NCBI RefSeq assembly: GCF_035917995.1 | Contig: NZ_CP109131.1 | Coordinates: forward strand, 4,774,001-4,838,000 | Source: Streptosporangium sp. NBC_01755 | Lineage (GTDB): Bacteria > Actinomycetota > Actinomycetes > Streptosporangiales > Streptosporangiaceae | Direction of reading: 5' to 3' | DNA length: 64,000 nucleotides | Shown here: positions 1 to 7,798 of the stretch, piece after piece | How positions within the stretch are numbered: position 1 is the stretch's first letter | Layout of the letters: every line of letters starts with the position of its first letter | Position numbers and translations under genes: made by a program | The notes under the pieces: model-generated | The model's input: only the letters and a program-made list of their open reading frames with translations | Databases searched by the model: none | What the model was told of the DNA's origin: nothing

Positions 1-21
1 CTCGGCGAGTTCGACAACTGA
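1..21 (+). CDS. DUF397 protein, 3' end only (partial)
   Basis: Only the last codons are visible, reading LGEFDN then TGA. This is the typical C-terminus of the short actinobacterial DUF397 proteins, which usually sit beside an XRE-type regulator; that partner would lie outside the window. The same 21 bases recur at 3504-3524 at the end of a DUF397 relic, which supports the reading. A strong hairpin follows immediately. Confidence 0.55.
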   Translation, partial: LGEFDN

Positions 22-58
22 CAGAGCCGGGAGCCGGGGGCCTCGGCTCCCGGCTCTG
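22..58 (+). terminator. Intrinsic terminator after the DUF397 end
   Basis: A perfect 14-bp inverted repeat, arms 22-35 and 45-58, starts directly after the stop codon. There is no clear U-tract, which is common for actinobacterial terminators. Confidence 0.7.
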
Positions 59-126
59 AGGGATGTCCGGGGCTTGATCGGACATATTCCGGGTGCCTCC
101 TGGTGGCCCAGAGGAAGCATTCAGAG

Positions 127-174
127 CCGGTGCGATGTGTGTCGTCATCGTGGTGAAGACACACATCGCACCGG
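127..174 (-). terminator. Terminator hairpin downstream of the restriction-modification gene
   Basis: Perfect 17-bp arms at 127-143 and 158-174 surround a 14-nt loop. The hairpin lies just past the stop of the leftward methyltransferase gene at 182. A short A-run follows it on the + strand, so it may act in both directions. Confidence 0.65.
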
Positions 175-181
175 AAAACGC

Positions 182-2932
182 TCAGACTCCGATGTCCAGC
201 GTGCCCTGGTCGTCCCGGGAGCCGAACGGCTCGTACGGGCGCTGACCGGTGGCGATCTCCTTGTTGAGCTGGAGCAGTCGGCTGACGATCTCGTCAGGAT
301 TTTGGGCCACGTTCTTCGGCCAGCCGTACGCGGTGGCAACAGCCTCGTCCAGCTCCCGATGAAGCGCCTTGAGGTCGGCGTAGGCACCTTCATCGACCAG
401 GTTGTAGAGCCGTGTCAGCCCGAAGTTCTCCGCCGCGCAGATCTCCTGCCGCCGCTTGACCATTTTCTGCGCCGCCTGCGCGATCCGTTCCCTGATCTCC
501 CCACTGATCGGATCCGGCCAGGGAAAGGTCATGAACACCGTGGTCGGGGTGTAGCGGATGTCGCCTTTCAGCGTCGATGATCTAGCCCATGCCCATGCGG
601 CATGCGCAGATGATGAGAGAATTCCCATTGTGCAGTCATCATCGAAGGCGAACACATTCGTGAGATCGCTGGGGCAAGTCCATGCGTCTGTCCATGAGAA
701 CAGCGGCCGCTTACCCACGCGAATACCTGTTATGTAGCGGCTCTTGCCGTCCAGTGAATTGCGCATGTCGACGCGGGGACGCTCGAACTGCCACCACAGC
801 TCGCGAAGGCGCTTGTCAGTTTTGGTTTCCCGAAAAGATTTTACTCGCTCGCGAACGATTTTTTCGGCAGAGGGGTACTTGAGCACCTGCTCCAGAGGGC
901 GTTGTCCGAAGTCAATGATCCAACGGCGGGGGTGCTGCTTGGGGTCATGGGCGATGTCGTCGCCAATAAGGTACGGGCGAACAACTTCCCGATAGTCGGC
1001 CTTTTTGTCAGAAAGAATTGTTTCTGCCTCATGGTCCGAAAGAATAAAGTCCCCATTGGGGATCGGTCCTTGGAAACAGTAGCCTTTGCTTGAGGCAAGT
1101 ATTTGTGCCTCCCCAGTGGAATCTTCCGTCGAACGCAACTCGGCGGTGATCCCCGACACCGGCTGACCATCAAGCAAAAATTCGGCCGGTGGGGACTGCG
1201 GGCGCTTGACCCAGGAGGCCAGGCTGACATGGACCTTGGCCTCGCCTGGCCATTTCTGGGTCGAGACCGCATCGGTGATCACGCCGCCATGAGCGGTGAT
1301 GTATTCCAGGCTGGCCGATCGCGCCCGGTTCTGGGAGATCGAGTTGGTGCCGACGAGGCCCGCGCGCTGGCCCGGCTTCAGATGGTCGTGGGTCTTACGG
1401 AACCAGTAGACGCAGTAGTCCTTGATGCCGGTCTTGAAGGTCCGTTGCAGCCACTTCATCGTCTCGTCGCCCAGCGAGGCGCGGAGCTGCTGAGAGCCCA
1501 GGAACGGTGGGTTGCCGATCACACAGTCGGCCTCCGGCCAGGTCACGCGCAATGCGTCGTTGCGCTGGATACCGGGAAGCTCGGGCAGCGGCAGGGGATT
1601 CTCAGCATGGCCGAATCTCTCGATCATCTGCCGCTGGCCCATCCACAGGGTGAGGCGGGCGATCTGGACGGCGACGCCGTTCACCTCGATGCCAAGCATG
1701 TTGCGCAGCGGAACATACGGCGGAACGCCAGGTGGCACCGGAAGCCCGGTCTCGTCGGCCAGGCGCACCATCCGCTGCTTGAGCTCGTACTCCAGGGCGC
1801 GCAGCTCACGGTAGGCGACGTAGAGGAAATTGCCGCAGCCACAGGCGGGATCGAGGATTCGGAACTCGCACAGCTCGTCGAGCACCTGCCGGGCCTCGGC
1901 CGGGGTCGTCGTCGCCTCGATCCGCTCGGTCCACGGCCGTACGATCACAGGGCGGACGATCTTCATGATGTCCGACTCGTGGGTGTAGTGCGCACCGAGC
2001 TCGTGGCGCCCCTCGTTGCTGAGGAAACCCTCCATGAGGGAACCGAAGATCGTGGGGTTGACCTCTCGCCAGTCGTATCCGCACGCTTCGAGAAGGATCC
2101 TCAGCTCCCCCTCCACCAGGTCGATCTTGGCGGGTCTGGCGAAAAGGTCGCCGCCCGCGTACTGGGTCCCCTTGAGGAGGCTGGTACGGGGCCGGTAGTC
2201 GGGGTCGCCGAGAGCGTCGAACAGGCTTCCCAGGGTGATGTAGGTGTTCCACACCTTCGGATGGTCGAGCACTGCCCTCGCGAGGTGCTCCATGGCATGT
2301 CCCCGGAGCATCCCGCAGTCTTCGGCGAACATGACCCAGACGGTCTGGAGGACGAACGCGCCGATCTTCTCCCGTGAGGCCGCCTGCCGGGACACCATGC
2401 TCTGGTAAAGCTTCGCCATGGTGGTGGCGGCCTGGGTGGTCAGGCTCCGGTCGGCGATGTCGAAGATCGGCTCTTCGCTAGGACCGGCGAGGAACAGCAG
2501 GGTTTCGTACTTGTCGGGAAGCTCGTCGAGCGACAGGACCGCCCGAGGAGCCTTCGGATAGCGCCCAGGCTCCCATACCTCGAAGCGGTGGAAGGCGCAG
2601 AGGACCACGTAGGGTGGCGCCGGGCGGTTGGTGTCGGAGTCGGACGACTCCCGCCAGTAGGTCAGGGCCTGTGGGCGGTGCTGGTCGAGACGGCCGGCCT
2701 GTCCAGGAGCCTTCATCTCGATGATGCAGACGTCGCGCCAGTAGAGGTCCATGAAGCCCTGCGAGGACTGGTTGTCCTCAAGCGTGGCGCCGACCGCTCT
2801 GCGATCGCTGCCGTAGCAGGCGAAGAGATCGTTCAGAAAGGTCTGGGCCTCCGACCGCTCGGTGCCCTGGAAGTCCTTCCAGCGAGAGACGAAGTCCCGT
2901 AGGGCGGACTGGATCTCTTCACCACTGCGCAA
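182..2932 (-). CDS. MmeI-like Type IIL restriction enzyme/DNA methyltransferase
   Basis: At 916 residues this matches the size of MmeI (about 919), a single-chain enzyme that both methylates and cuts DNA. The N-terminus carries the nuclease motif D62-X9-E72-M-K74, the same spacing as the MmeI D-X9-EXK motif. The methyltransferase core follows, with SAM-binding motif I DPACGCGNF at about 361-369 and the amino-methyltransferase motif NPPF at 474-477. The remaining C-terminal part, about 580-916, is the expected target-recognition region. All catalytic motifs are intact, so it is predicted active against unmodified foreign DNA. It is the downstream gene of a two-gene leftward unit with the 99-residue ORF at 2948-3247. 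Specificity cannot be read from the sequence. Confidence 0.9.
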   Translation of the reverse strand: MRSGEEIQSALRDFVSRWKDFQGTERSEAQTFLNDLFACYGSDRRAVGATLEDNQSSQGFMDLYWRDVCIIEMKAPGQAGRLDQHRPQALTYWRESSDSDTNRPAPPYVVLCAFHRFEVWEPGRYPKAPRAVLSLDELPDKYETLLFLAGPSEEPIFDIADRSLTTQAATTMAKLYQSMVSRQAASREKIGAFVLQTVWVMFAEDCGMLRGHAMEHLARAVLDHPKVWNTYITLGSLFDALGDPDYRPRTSLLKGTQYAGGDLFARPAKIDLVEGELRILLEACGYDWREVNPTIFGSLMEGFLSNEGRHELGAHYTHESDIMKIVRPVIVRPWTERIEATTTPAEARQVLDELCEFRILDPACGCGNFLYVAYRELRALEYELKQRMVRLADETGLPVPPGVPPYVPLRNMLGIEVNGVAVQIARLTLWMGQRQMIERFGHAENPLPLPELPGIQRNDALRVTWPEADCVIGNPPFLGSQQLRASLGDETMKWLQRTFKTGIKDYCVYWFRKTHDHLKPGQRAGLVGTNSISQNRARSASLEYITAHGGVITDAVSTQKWPGEAKVHVSLASWVKRPQSPPAEFLLDGQPVSGITAELRSTEDSTGEAQILASSKGYCFQGPIPNGDFILSDHEAETILSDKKADYREVVRPYLIGDDIAHDPKQHPRRWIIDFGQRPLEQVLKYPSAEKIVRERVKSFRETKTDKRLRELWWQFERPRVDMRNSLDGKSRYITGIRVGKRPLFSWTDAWTCPSDLTNVFAFDDDCTMGILSSSAHAAWAWARSSTLKGDIRYTPTTVFMTFPWPDPISGEIRERIAQAAQKMVKRRQEICAAENFGLTRLYNLVDEGAYADLKALHRELDEAVATAYGWPKNVAQNPDEIVSRLLQLNKEIATGQRPYEPFGSRDDQGTLDIGV

Positions 2933-2947
2933 CGCCGCCTCCTGGCA

Positions 2948-3247
2948 TCAGAACATCCGCTGCTGGTCGCCCCCGAAGTAGGTGGACTGGAACAGCTCCT
3001 TGCGGATCGCTTCCAATCTGTTGATCGCCGTGTCGAGTGCGACCACCAGGTTGGGATTGTCTACCGTGCGACTGACATTCTTGCGCGCCGCGTCCGCACG
3101 CCGGATGGCATCTTCGATTCCCGATATGGTCCCGGAGATCTCGCCCATCGCCTGCTCGTCGGCGTACTGCGCCGGGGATCGTACGTCGGCGGAGTTGTCG
3201 ATCAATGGCCTCAGTTCGGGCGGCTGCTTCACGGTCTTCCCCCTCAT
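2948..3247 (-). CDS. Small hypothetical protein preceding the MmeI-like enzyme
   Basis: This is a 99-residue, soluble, charged and probably helical protein with no recognised domain. It starts at ATG 3247 and ends 15 bp before the methyltransferase start at 2932, in the same orientation, so the two are probably co-transcribed. Its position suggests a role with the restriction enzyme, such as control, timing or complex formation, but nothing in the sequence proves this. It has no obvious helix-turn-helix. Confidence 0.6.
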   Translation of the reverse strand: MRGKTVKQPPELRPLIDNSADVRSPAQYADEQAMGEISGTISGIEDAIRRADAARKNVSRTVDNPNLVVALDTAINRLEAIRKELFQSTYFGGDQQRMF

Positions 3248-3361
3248 GCTTGTCGAGCGGTTTCACCATATCTGGGAACCTCGGCTCACTTCGCGCACAC
3301 GACCCTCATGTTCCCCCAAGGCGACCACCCGCCCCGGACCGGATCACTGTTGCCGCGCGGC

Positions 3362-3524
3362 CCGTCCGAGGTGAGTGTGACCACGGTCGACGACCTCGAC
3401 GAGGGGCGGTCCGCTCTACGTGCTGCGCGACTCCAGGAACCCGGACGGCCCGAAGCTGTTCTTCACCCGCTCGGAGTGGGACGCCTTCGTCGGCGGCGTG
3501 AAGCTCGGCGAGTTCGACAACTGA
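3362..3524 (+). pseudogene. Frameshifted DUF397 relic
   Basis: The 3' part reads in frame as YVLRDSRNPDGPK, then FTRSEWDAFVGGVK and LGEFDN-stop, a clear DUF397 C-terminal half. The expected upstream part (SVTTVDDLDEGR, from about 3368) lies in a different frame. The true frame meets a stop at 3378-3380. A frameshift therefore lies near 3405-3416, and there is no plausible start or N-terminal half. Its last 21 bases are identical to positions 1-21. Confidence 0.6.
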
Positions 3525-3538
3525 CGGAGTCAGGCCTG

Positions 3539-3567
3539 AAGACCCCCGTCCGGGACGGGGGTCTTTT
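3539..3567 (+). terminator. Intrinsic terminator
   Basis: The 13-bp arms 3539-3551 and 3553-3565 form a very GC-rich hairpin followed by a short T-run. It sits 14 bp past the DUF397 relic stop. Confidence 0.75.
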
Positions 3568-3958
3568 CGTTCGGCGGTCCATGGCGGCCGGTCCCGGCCC
3601 GGTCTTTCCGGTCCGGGTGGCCGGGCCTGTACTTCTTCCTCACCGACTTCTTCGGCGACGTGGCCGATGTCCGCATGGAGGCCAATCTGGCCTTCCGGGT
3701 CTGTGTGTCCGGGTCCTGCCTGGCTCCTCCAGTGCGATTCTTTTCCCTGGCCTTGAAGGGGGAGACGCTCCCGCGACCCGTGCCTCCGGAATCCGGATAT
3801 CCCGCTCTGACCTGGGCAAATGTCCGATCGGTCGTGAAAGCCGGGCCTGAGGGGGCCGGCCATGCGCGTGAGATCGACCGCGTGTTTTTTGAAAACACAA
3901 TATTCCCCAAAAGTATTCTTATACTAAATTGGGGGTGTTTTTATGAGCTTGTGTGGAT

Positions 3959-4003
3959 ATGGCGAATATTGTGATTATTGGTGGATTCGGAGGATTGACA
4001 TGA
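3959..4003 (+). CDS. Possible 14-residue hydrophobic peptide
   Basis: This tiny ORF encodes MANIVIIGGFGGLT, a glycine-rich hydrophobic peptide, in the AT-rich pocket. A GTG at 3953 could extend it by two residues. A competing longer frame begins at ATG 3943, 7 nt after GGGGG, and runs to 4266, so the true frame is uncertain. Its stop lies just upstream of the strong ribosome-binding site of the next small ORF, suggesting coupling. No family is recognised. Confidence 0.25.
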   Translation: MANIVIIGGFGGLT

Positions 4004-4012
4004 GGAGGGCTT

Positions 4013-4123
4013 ATGAACTTCAACATGATCTTTCCTGGGGCGGGCCGGGCCGAATGCTGTCGCTGGAGGCGCCGCTGGCGTCGCCGCCGCTGGCGCAGGC
4101 GTTACTGGGACTGGTGGTGGTGA
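4013..4123 (+). CDS. Possible 36-residue Arg/Trp-rich cationic peptide
   Basis: A strong GAGGAGGG Shine-Dalgarno lies 3 nt before ATG 4013. The predicted peptide begins MNFNMIFPGAG, has adjacent cysteines (residues 15-16), then an Arg/Trp block from residue 17 (RWRRRWRRRRWRRRYW) and ends DWWW. Such a composition resembles cationic membrane-active peptides. However, the GC-rich CGC/TGG repeats could also be chance coding of a short repeat. It follows the 14-residue ORF by 9 bp. The family is unknown and the function is not assigned. Confidence 0.35.
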   Translation: MNFNMIFPGAGRAECCRWRRRWRRRRWRRRYWDWWW

Positions 4124-4144
4124 GCGCGGCACGGTGCGGAGCGG

Positions 4145-4184
4145 CGAGGTTCCCGGACGGTCGACGAGGTTCCCGGACGGTCAA
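4145..4184. repeat. 20-bp tandem direct repeat (2 copies)
   Basis: Units 4145-4164 and 4165-4184 differ by one base. They lie just upstream of the ugd terminator hairpin and share its GGTTCCCGG core. Confidence 0.7.
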
Positions 4185-4195
4185 CGCGCATTCGA

Positions 4196-4225
4196 ACGGG
4201 TTCCCGGCACATGCCGGGAACCCGT
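4196..4225 (-). terminator. Terminator downstream of ugd
   Basis: This is a near-perfect 30-bp palindrome with 14-bp arms around a CA centre. It lies about 85 bp past the leftward ugd stop codon. Confidence 0.6.
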
Positions 4226-4309
4226 CGCCGTGTTCGGAGACGGTTCGCGCCGTACTCCCACTCTGAGGATCCTCCCGGTGACCGACGCAAGGGCGGAGGA
4301 ACAGTGCGG

Positions 4310-5629
4310 TCAGGGGCGGCCGAGTGCGCGGTAGTGCCAGCCTGAGGCTCGCCAGGTTTCGGCGTCGAGGGCGTTGCGGCCGTCGACGATCTTGCGGGAG
4401 GCCACGACGGAGCCCAGCTCCTCGGGATCCATGGTGATGAACTCCTGCCACTCGGTCAGCAGCAGCACCACGTGGGCGTCCCTGGCCGCCTCCAGGGCGG
4501 AGATGCCGTAGGAGAGCCCGGGGTGGGCCCGGCGGGCGTTCTCCTGAGCGACGGGGTCGTAGACGGTGACCCGGCCGCCCTGCTCGCTGATCTTGACGGC
4601 GACATCCAGGGCGGGGGAGTCGCGGATGTCGTCGGAGTTGGGCTTGAACGCGGCGCCGAGCACGGCGACGGTGCAGTTGCGGAAGGAGCCTCCGGCCAGC
4701 TCGCGGGCCAGGTCGACCATGCGGGCCCGGCGGCGCATGTTGATCGCGTCCACCTCGCGCAGGAAGGTCAGCGCCTGGTCGGCGCCGAGTTCTCCGGCGC
4801 GGGCCATGAAGGCGCGGATGTCCTTGGGCAGGCAGCCGCCGCCGAAGCCGAGCCCGGGGTTGAGGAACTTGCCGCCGATGCGGTCGTCGAAGGAGAGCGC
4901 CAGGGAGAGCTGCTTGACGTCGGCGTGCGCGGCCTCGCAGACCTCGGCCATCGCGTTGATGAAGGAGATCTTCGTGGCGAGGAAGGCGTTGGCGGCCACT
5001 TTGACCAGCTCGGCCGTGGGATAGTCGGTGATCACCATCGGGATGTCCATCTCCAGCATGGAGGCGTACACCTCCCGCATGACCTTCTCCGCCCTGTCGG
5101 AGGCGACGCCGAGCACGATCCGATCGGGGTGCAGGGTGTCCTTCACCGCGAAGCCCTCGCGGAGGAACTCGGGGTTCCACGCCAGCTCGGCGCCCGCGCC
5201 GATGGGGGCCAGCTGTGCGAGTTTGTCGGCCAGGCGCTGGGCGGTGCCGACCGGAACCGTGGACTTGCCGACGACCAGGCACTCGCGCCTCAGGTGAGGG
5301 GCCAGTGACTCGATCGCGGCGTCCAGATAGGACACGTCCGCCGCGTACTCTCCCGGCTTCTGGGGGGTGCCCAGGCACAGGAAGTGCACGTCTCCGAAGG
5401 CCGCGGCCTCCTCGTACGAGGTGGTGAAGCGCAGCCGCCCGTTGGCCAGGTTGCGCCGCAGCATCTCCTGCAGGCCCGGTTCGTAGATGGGCAGGTCGCC
5501 GGCCTGTAGGCGGCCGATCTTCTCCGCGTCCACGTCGAGGCTGAGGACTTCGAAGCCCAGCTCGGCCATGCAGGCGGACGTCGTCGCACCGAGGTATCCG
5601 GTTCCCACCATCGTCAGGCGGTAGGCCAC
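4310..5629 (-). CDS. ugd: UDP-glucose 6-dehydrogenase
   Basis: This 439-residue enzyme oxidises UDP-glucose twice with NAD to give UDP-glucuronate, a sugar donor for envelope polymers. The Rossmann motif GTGYLG is at residues 9-14. The EFLREGFAVKD and HPDR segments and the catalytic-cysteine motif GFGGGCLPKD are all present. The start is taken as GTG 5629 because AAAGGAG lies 6 nt upstream and the protein then begins directly with the first beta strand. An upstream ATG at 5692 lacks such a site. It is divergent from the acyl-CoA dehydrogenase gene. Closely related GDP-mannose or UDP-ManNAc dehydrogenases are possible, but the motifs fit the UDP-glucose enzyme best. Confidence 0.9.
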   Translation of the reverse strand: MAYRLTMVGTGYLGATTSACMAELGFEVLSLDVDAEKIGRLQAGDLPIYEPGLQEMLRRNLANGRLRFTTSYEEAAAFGDVHFLCLGTPQKPGEYAADVSYLDAAIESLAPHLRRECLVVGKSTVPVGTAQRLADKLAQLAPIGAGAELAWNPEFLREGFAVKDTLHPDRIVLGVASDRAEKVMREVYASMLEMDIPMVITDYPTAELVKVAANAFLATKISFINAMAEVCEAAHADVKQLSLALSFDDRIGGKFLNPGLGFGGGCLPKDIRAFMARAGELGADQALTFLREVDAINMRRRARMVDLARELAGGSFRNCTVAVLGAAFKPNSDDIRDSPALDVAVKISEQGGRVTVYDPVAQENARRAHPGLSYGISALEAARDAHVVLLLTEWQEFITMDPEELGSVVASRKIVDGRNALDAETWRASGWHYRALGRP

Positions 5630-5762
5630 TGGTGCTCCTTTCGGTTCTGCCCGATTATTTGCCGCCAGAGTATCGGCATCTAACACTTCCACTTTGCCAC
5701 CTGCGTAAACGTGGAGGGGTATACCACATGGGGTGGAGCGCTCCAGCGTTTGTTGGACGTCC

Positions 5763-5768
5763 TACTAT
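5763..5768 (+). promoter_or_regulatory. Putative -10 box of a leaderless acyl-CoA dehydrogenase transcript
   Basis: TACTAT fits the actinobacterial TANNNT -10 and ends 6 nt before ATG 5775, so transcription would begin at or near the start codon. There is no Shine-Dalgarno. No convincing -35 was seen. Confidence 0.4.
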
Positions 5769-5774
5769 TTCCCT

Positions 5775-6938
5775 ATGAGCTACCCTCTCTACGCACTACC
5801 CGAGGAGCACCAGATGCTCCGCGAGACGGTCCGCGCCCTCGCCGACGAGAAGATCGCCCCTCGCGCCGCCGAGGCCGACGAGACCGGGGAGTTCCCCTCG
5901 GACGTATACAAGGCCCTCGTCGCGGCGGACCTGCACGCCGTGCACATTCCCGAGGAGTACGGCGGCGCCGGTGCCGACGCGCTCGCGACGGTCATCGTCA
6001 TCGAGGAGGTGGCGCGGGCCTGCGCCTCGTCCTCACTGATCCCCGCCGTCAACAAACTCGGGACCGTCCCGCTGCTGCTGTCGGCCTCCGAGGAGCTCAA
6101 GCAGCAGTACCTTCCACCGGTCGCGCGGGGTGACGGGATGTTCTCGTACGCCCTGTCGGAGGCGGAGGCGGGCAGCGACGCCGCCGCCATGAAGACCCGC
6201 GCGGTCGCGGACGGCGACCACTACGTGCTCAACGGCGCCAAGATGTGGATCACCAACGCCGGTGTGTCGGACTACTACACGGTGATGGCCGTCACCGAGC
6301 CGGGCGTCGGGGCCAAGGGCATCTCCGCGTTCGTCGTGGAGAAGGCCGACGAGGGCGTCAGCTTCGGTGCCAAGGAGCGCAAGCTCGGCATCAAGGGCTC
6401 CCCGACCCGCCAGGTCATCCTGGAGAACGTGCGGATTCCCGCCTCCCGGATGATCGGCGACCCCGGCACCGGTTTCAAGACCGCCCTGGCCACCCTGGAC
6501 CACACCCGCATCACCATCGCCGCCCAGGCGCTCGGCATCGCCCAGGGCGCGCTGGACTACGCGATCGGCTACATCAAGGAGCGCAAGCAGTTCGGCAAGG
6601 CCGTCGCCGACTTCCAGGGCGTCCAGTTCATGGTCGCCGACATGGCGATGAAGCTGGAGGCCGCCCGCCAGCTCACCTACGTCGCCGCCGCCAAGTCCGA
6701 GCGTGCCATGCACGGCGAGCCTCAGGCCGACCTCACCTTCATCTCCAGCGCCGCCAAGTGCGCCGCCTCCGACGCCGCCATGGAGATCACCACCGACGCC
6801 GTCCAGCTCCTCGGCGGGTACGGCTACACCAGGGACTACCCGGTCGAGCGCATGATGCGCGATGCCAAGATCACCCAGATCTACGAGGGCACCAACCAGA
6901 TCCAGCGCGTGGTGATGGCCCGCCAGCTGCTGAAGTAG
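5775..6938 (+). CDS. Acyl-CoA dehydrogenase
   Basis: This 387-residue flavoprotein is predicted to introduce a double bond into acyl-CoA (FAD, electrons to ETF), in fatty acid or branched-chain amino acid breakdown. The family signature [15 protein letters not shown] is near residue 130. The C-terminal [10 protein letters not shown] contains the usual catalytic glutamate region, and [17 protein letters not shown] precedes it. Length is normal for short-chain enzymes. The start ATG 5775 fits the family N-terminus; an upstream in-frame ATG at 5733 adds an atypical leader. It stands alone, divergent from ugd and followed by a terminator. Chain-length specificity is not determinable. Confidence 0.93.
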   Translation: MSYPLYALPEEHQMLRETVRALADEKIAPRAAEADETGEFPSDVYKALVAADLHAVHIPEEYGGAGADALATVIVIEEVARACASSSLIPAVNKLGTVPLLLSASEELKQQYLPPVARGDGMFSYALSEAEAGSDAAAMKTRAVADGDHYVLNGAKMWITNAGVSDYYTVMAVTEPGVGAKGISAFVVEKADEGVSFGAKERKLGIKGSPTRQVILENVRIPASRMIGDPGTGFKTALATLDHTRITIAAQALGIAQGALDYAIGYIKERKQFGKAVADFQGVQFMVADMAMKLEAARQLTYVAAAKSERAMHGEPQADLTFISSAAKCAASDAAMEITTDAVQLLGGYGYTRDYPVERMMRDAKITQIYEGTNQIQRVVMARQLLK

Positions 6939-6951
6939 GGCCTGAACAGCG

Positions 6952-6988
6952 GAGGTCCGGTCCGGGCGAGGCTCTCGGACCGGACCTC
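6952..6988 (+). terminator. Terminator after acyl-CoA dehydrogenase
   Basis: Perfect 12-bp arms (6952-6963, 6977-6988) enclose a 13-nt loop, 13 bp past the stop codon. Confidence 0.75.
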
Positions 6989-7096
6989 GCATGTGCCGTT
7001 ACAGGGCCGGCGGGAGACGGTCCACAGCAGGTCGGCCACACCGCAGAACAGATGCGGCGGTACATGAGTGACCATCTGCCCCCTCATTACTCATCG

Positions 7097-7111
7097 ATCG
7101 CACTGTGCGAT
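7097..7111. promoter_or_regulatory. 15-bp perfect palindrome upstream of the peroxidase operon
   Basis: ATCGCAC-T-GTGCGAT is a perfect inverted repeat 60 bp before the first gene start. It runs into GATAAT, a plausible -10 box. This is the arrangement of a repressor operator; the regulator is unknown. Confidence 0.4.
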
Positions 7112-7170
7112 AATTCCACAGTTAGGCAGCTTTGGCCTTTCCCCCGGGCTAAGTGACGGAAGGGACAGGT

Positions 7171-7704
7171 ATGGAGATCACGCCACAAGCAGTCGTCATC
7201 CCCAAGGAGACCGACCACCTCGAACAGGGGAAATACGGTCCCATCTTTCCGAAGACGCCCGCGTGCTACGGGTTCACCATCATCGCGAGGGTCAAGCCCG
7301 GCCGGGCCGGCACCATCCGCGACTACGGTTACACGCTCGCCAAGGCGCTGGAAGCCGATCCGCATATCCTCGCCCCGCTCAAGCTGCACTACCTGCGCTG
7401 GGTGCTCTTCGACGACGACACGCGATTCATGTACCAGGGGATCTTCGACACCGACTTCGACAAGTACACCGAAGACGCCATCGCGCTCTTCTCGCAGGCG
7501 GGGGTGAACACGGCCTTCGAGAACCTGGAGGGGTTCCCCGAGGACTGGAAGACCAACCCTGACGCGTTTGTCAGGTTCGTCCGTGAGCACCAGTGCCCGA
7601 GCTTCATCGAGTACGGGGAGTATCCGTACTTCACCGCCGACGAGATCAAGAAGGCTTTGCGGATCAAGGGCGCTCTGTCGGAGATGCTCGATCAGCTGCA
7701 GTGA
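7171..7704 (+). CDS. Uncharacterised protein of the DyP-peroxidase operon
   Basis: This 177-residue soluble protein has no signal peptide or membrane segment. It is rich in aromatic and acidic residues (for example FEGFPEDW-like and EYGEYPY-like segments) and belongs to no family I can name with certainty. The start ATG 7171 follows GGAAGGGA at good spacing. It is the first gene of a three-gene rightward set with the 338-residue protein and the DyP peroxidase, suggesting a substrate-handling or partner role. The last codons and the stop are repeated downstream as a 32-bp tandem array. Confidence 0.75.
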   Translation: MEITPQAVVIPKETDHLEQGKYGPIFPKTPACYGFTIIARVKPGRAGTIRDYGYTLAKALEADPHILAPLKLHYLRWVLFDDDTRFMYQGIFDTDFDKYTEDAIALFSQAGVNTAFENLEGFPEDWKTNPDAFVRFVREHQCPSFIEYGEYPYFTADEIKKALRIKGALSEMLDQLQ

Positions 7705-7773
7705 GTTCATCGGAGGTGCTCGATCGGCTGCAGTGAGTTCATCGGAGGTGCTCGATCGGCTGCAGTGAGTTCA
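7686..7773 (+). repeat. 32-bp tandem repeat including the gene's stop codon
   Basis: Nearly three copies start at 7686, 7718 and 7750. The first copy contains the final codons and TGA of the preceding gene, so the 3' end of the gene has been tandemly duplicated into the intergenic space. Confidence 0.85.
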
Positions 7774-7798
7774 CCCGCATGACCTGTTCGGAGATGAG

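Larger units (their letters stand above)
3568..4309. other. Intergenic region with an AT-rich pocket
   Basis: About 740 bases separate the DUF397 relic from the end of the UDP-glucose dehydrogenase gene. No conventional gene is convincing. Positions 3880-4000 are strikingly AT-rich for this genome. They hold a GTGTTTT/AAAACAC hairpin (3882-3898) and an imperfect hairpin (3905-3934). Two tiny ORFs, listed separately, follow. A direct repeat and a terminator fill 4145-4225. Confidence 0.6.

Noticed and set aside
3943..4266. 107-codon rightward frame starting after GGGGG
   Set aside because: Kept only as a rival reading: its N-terminus is Cys/Tyr/Trp-rich and unlike any family, it runs through a tandem repeat and a terminator palindrome, and it competes with a frame having a stronger ribosome site.
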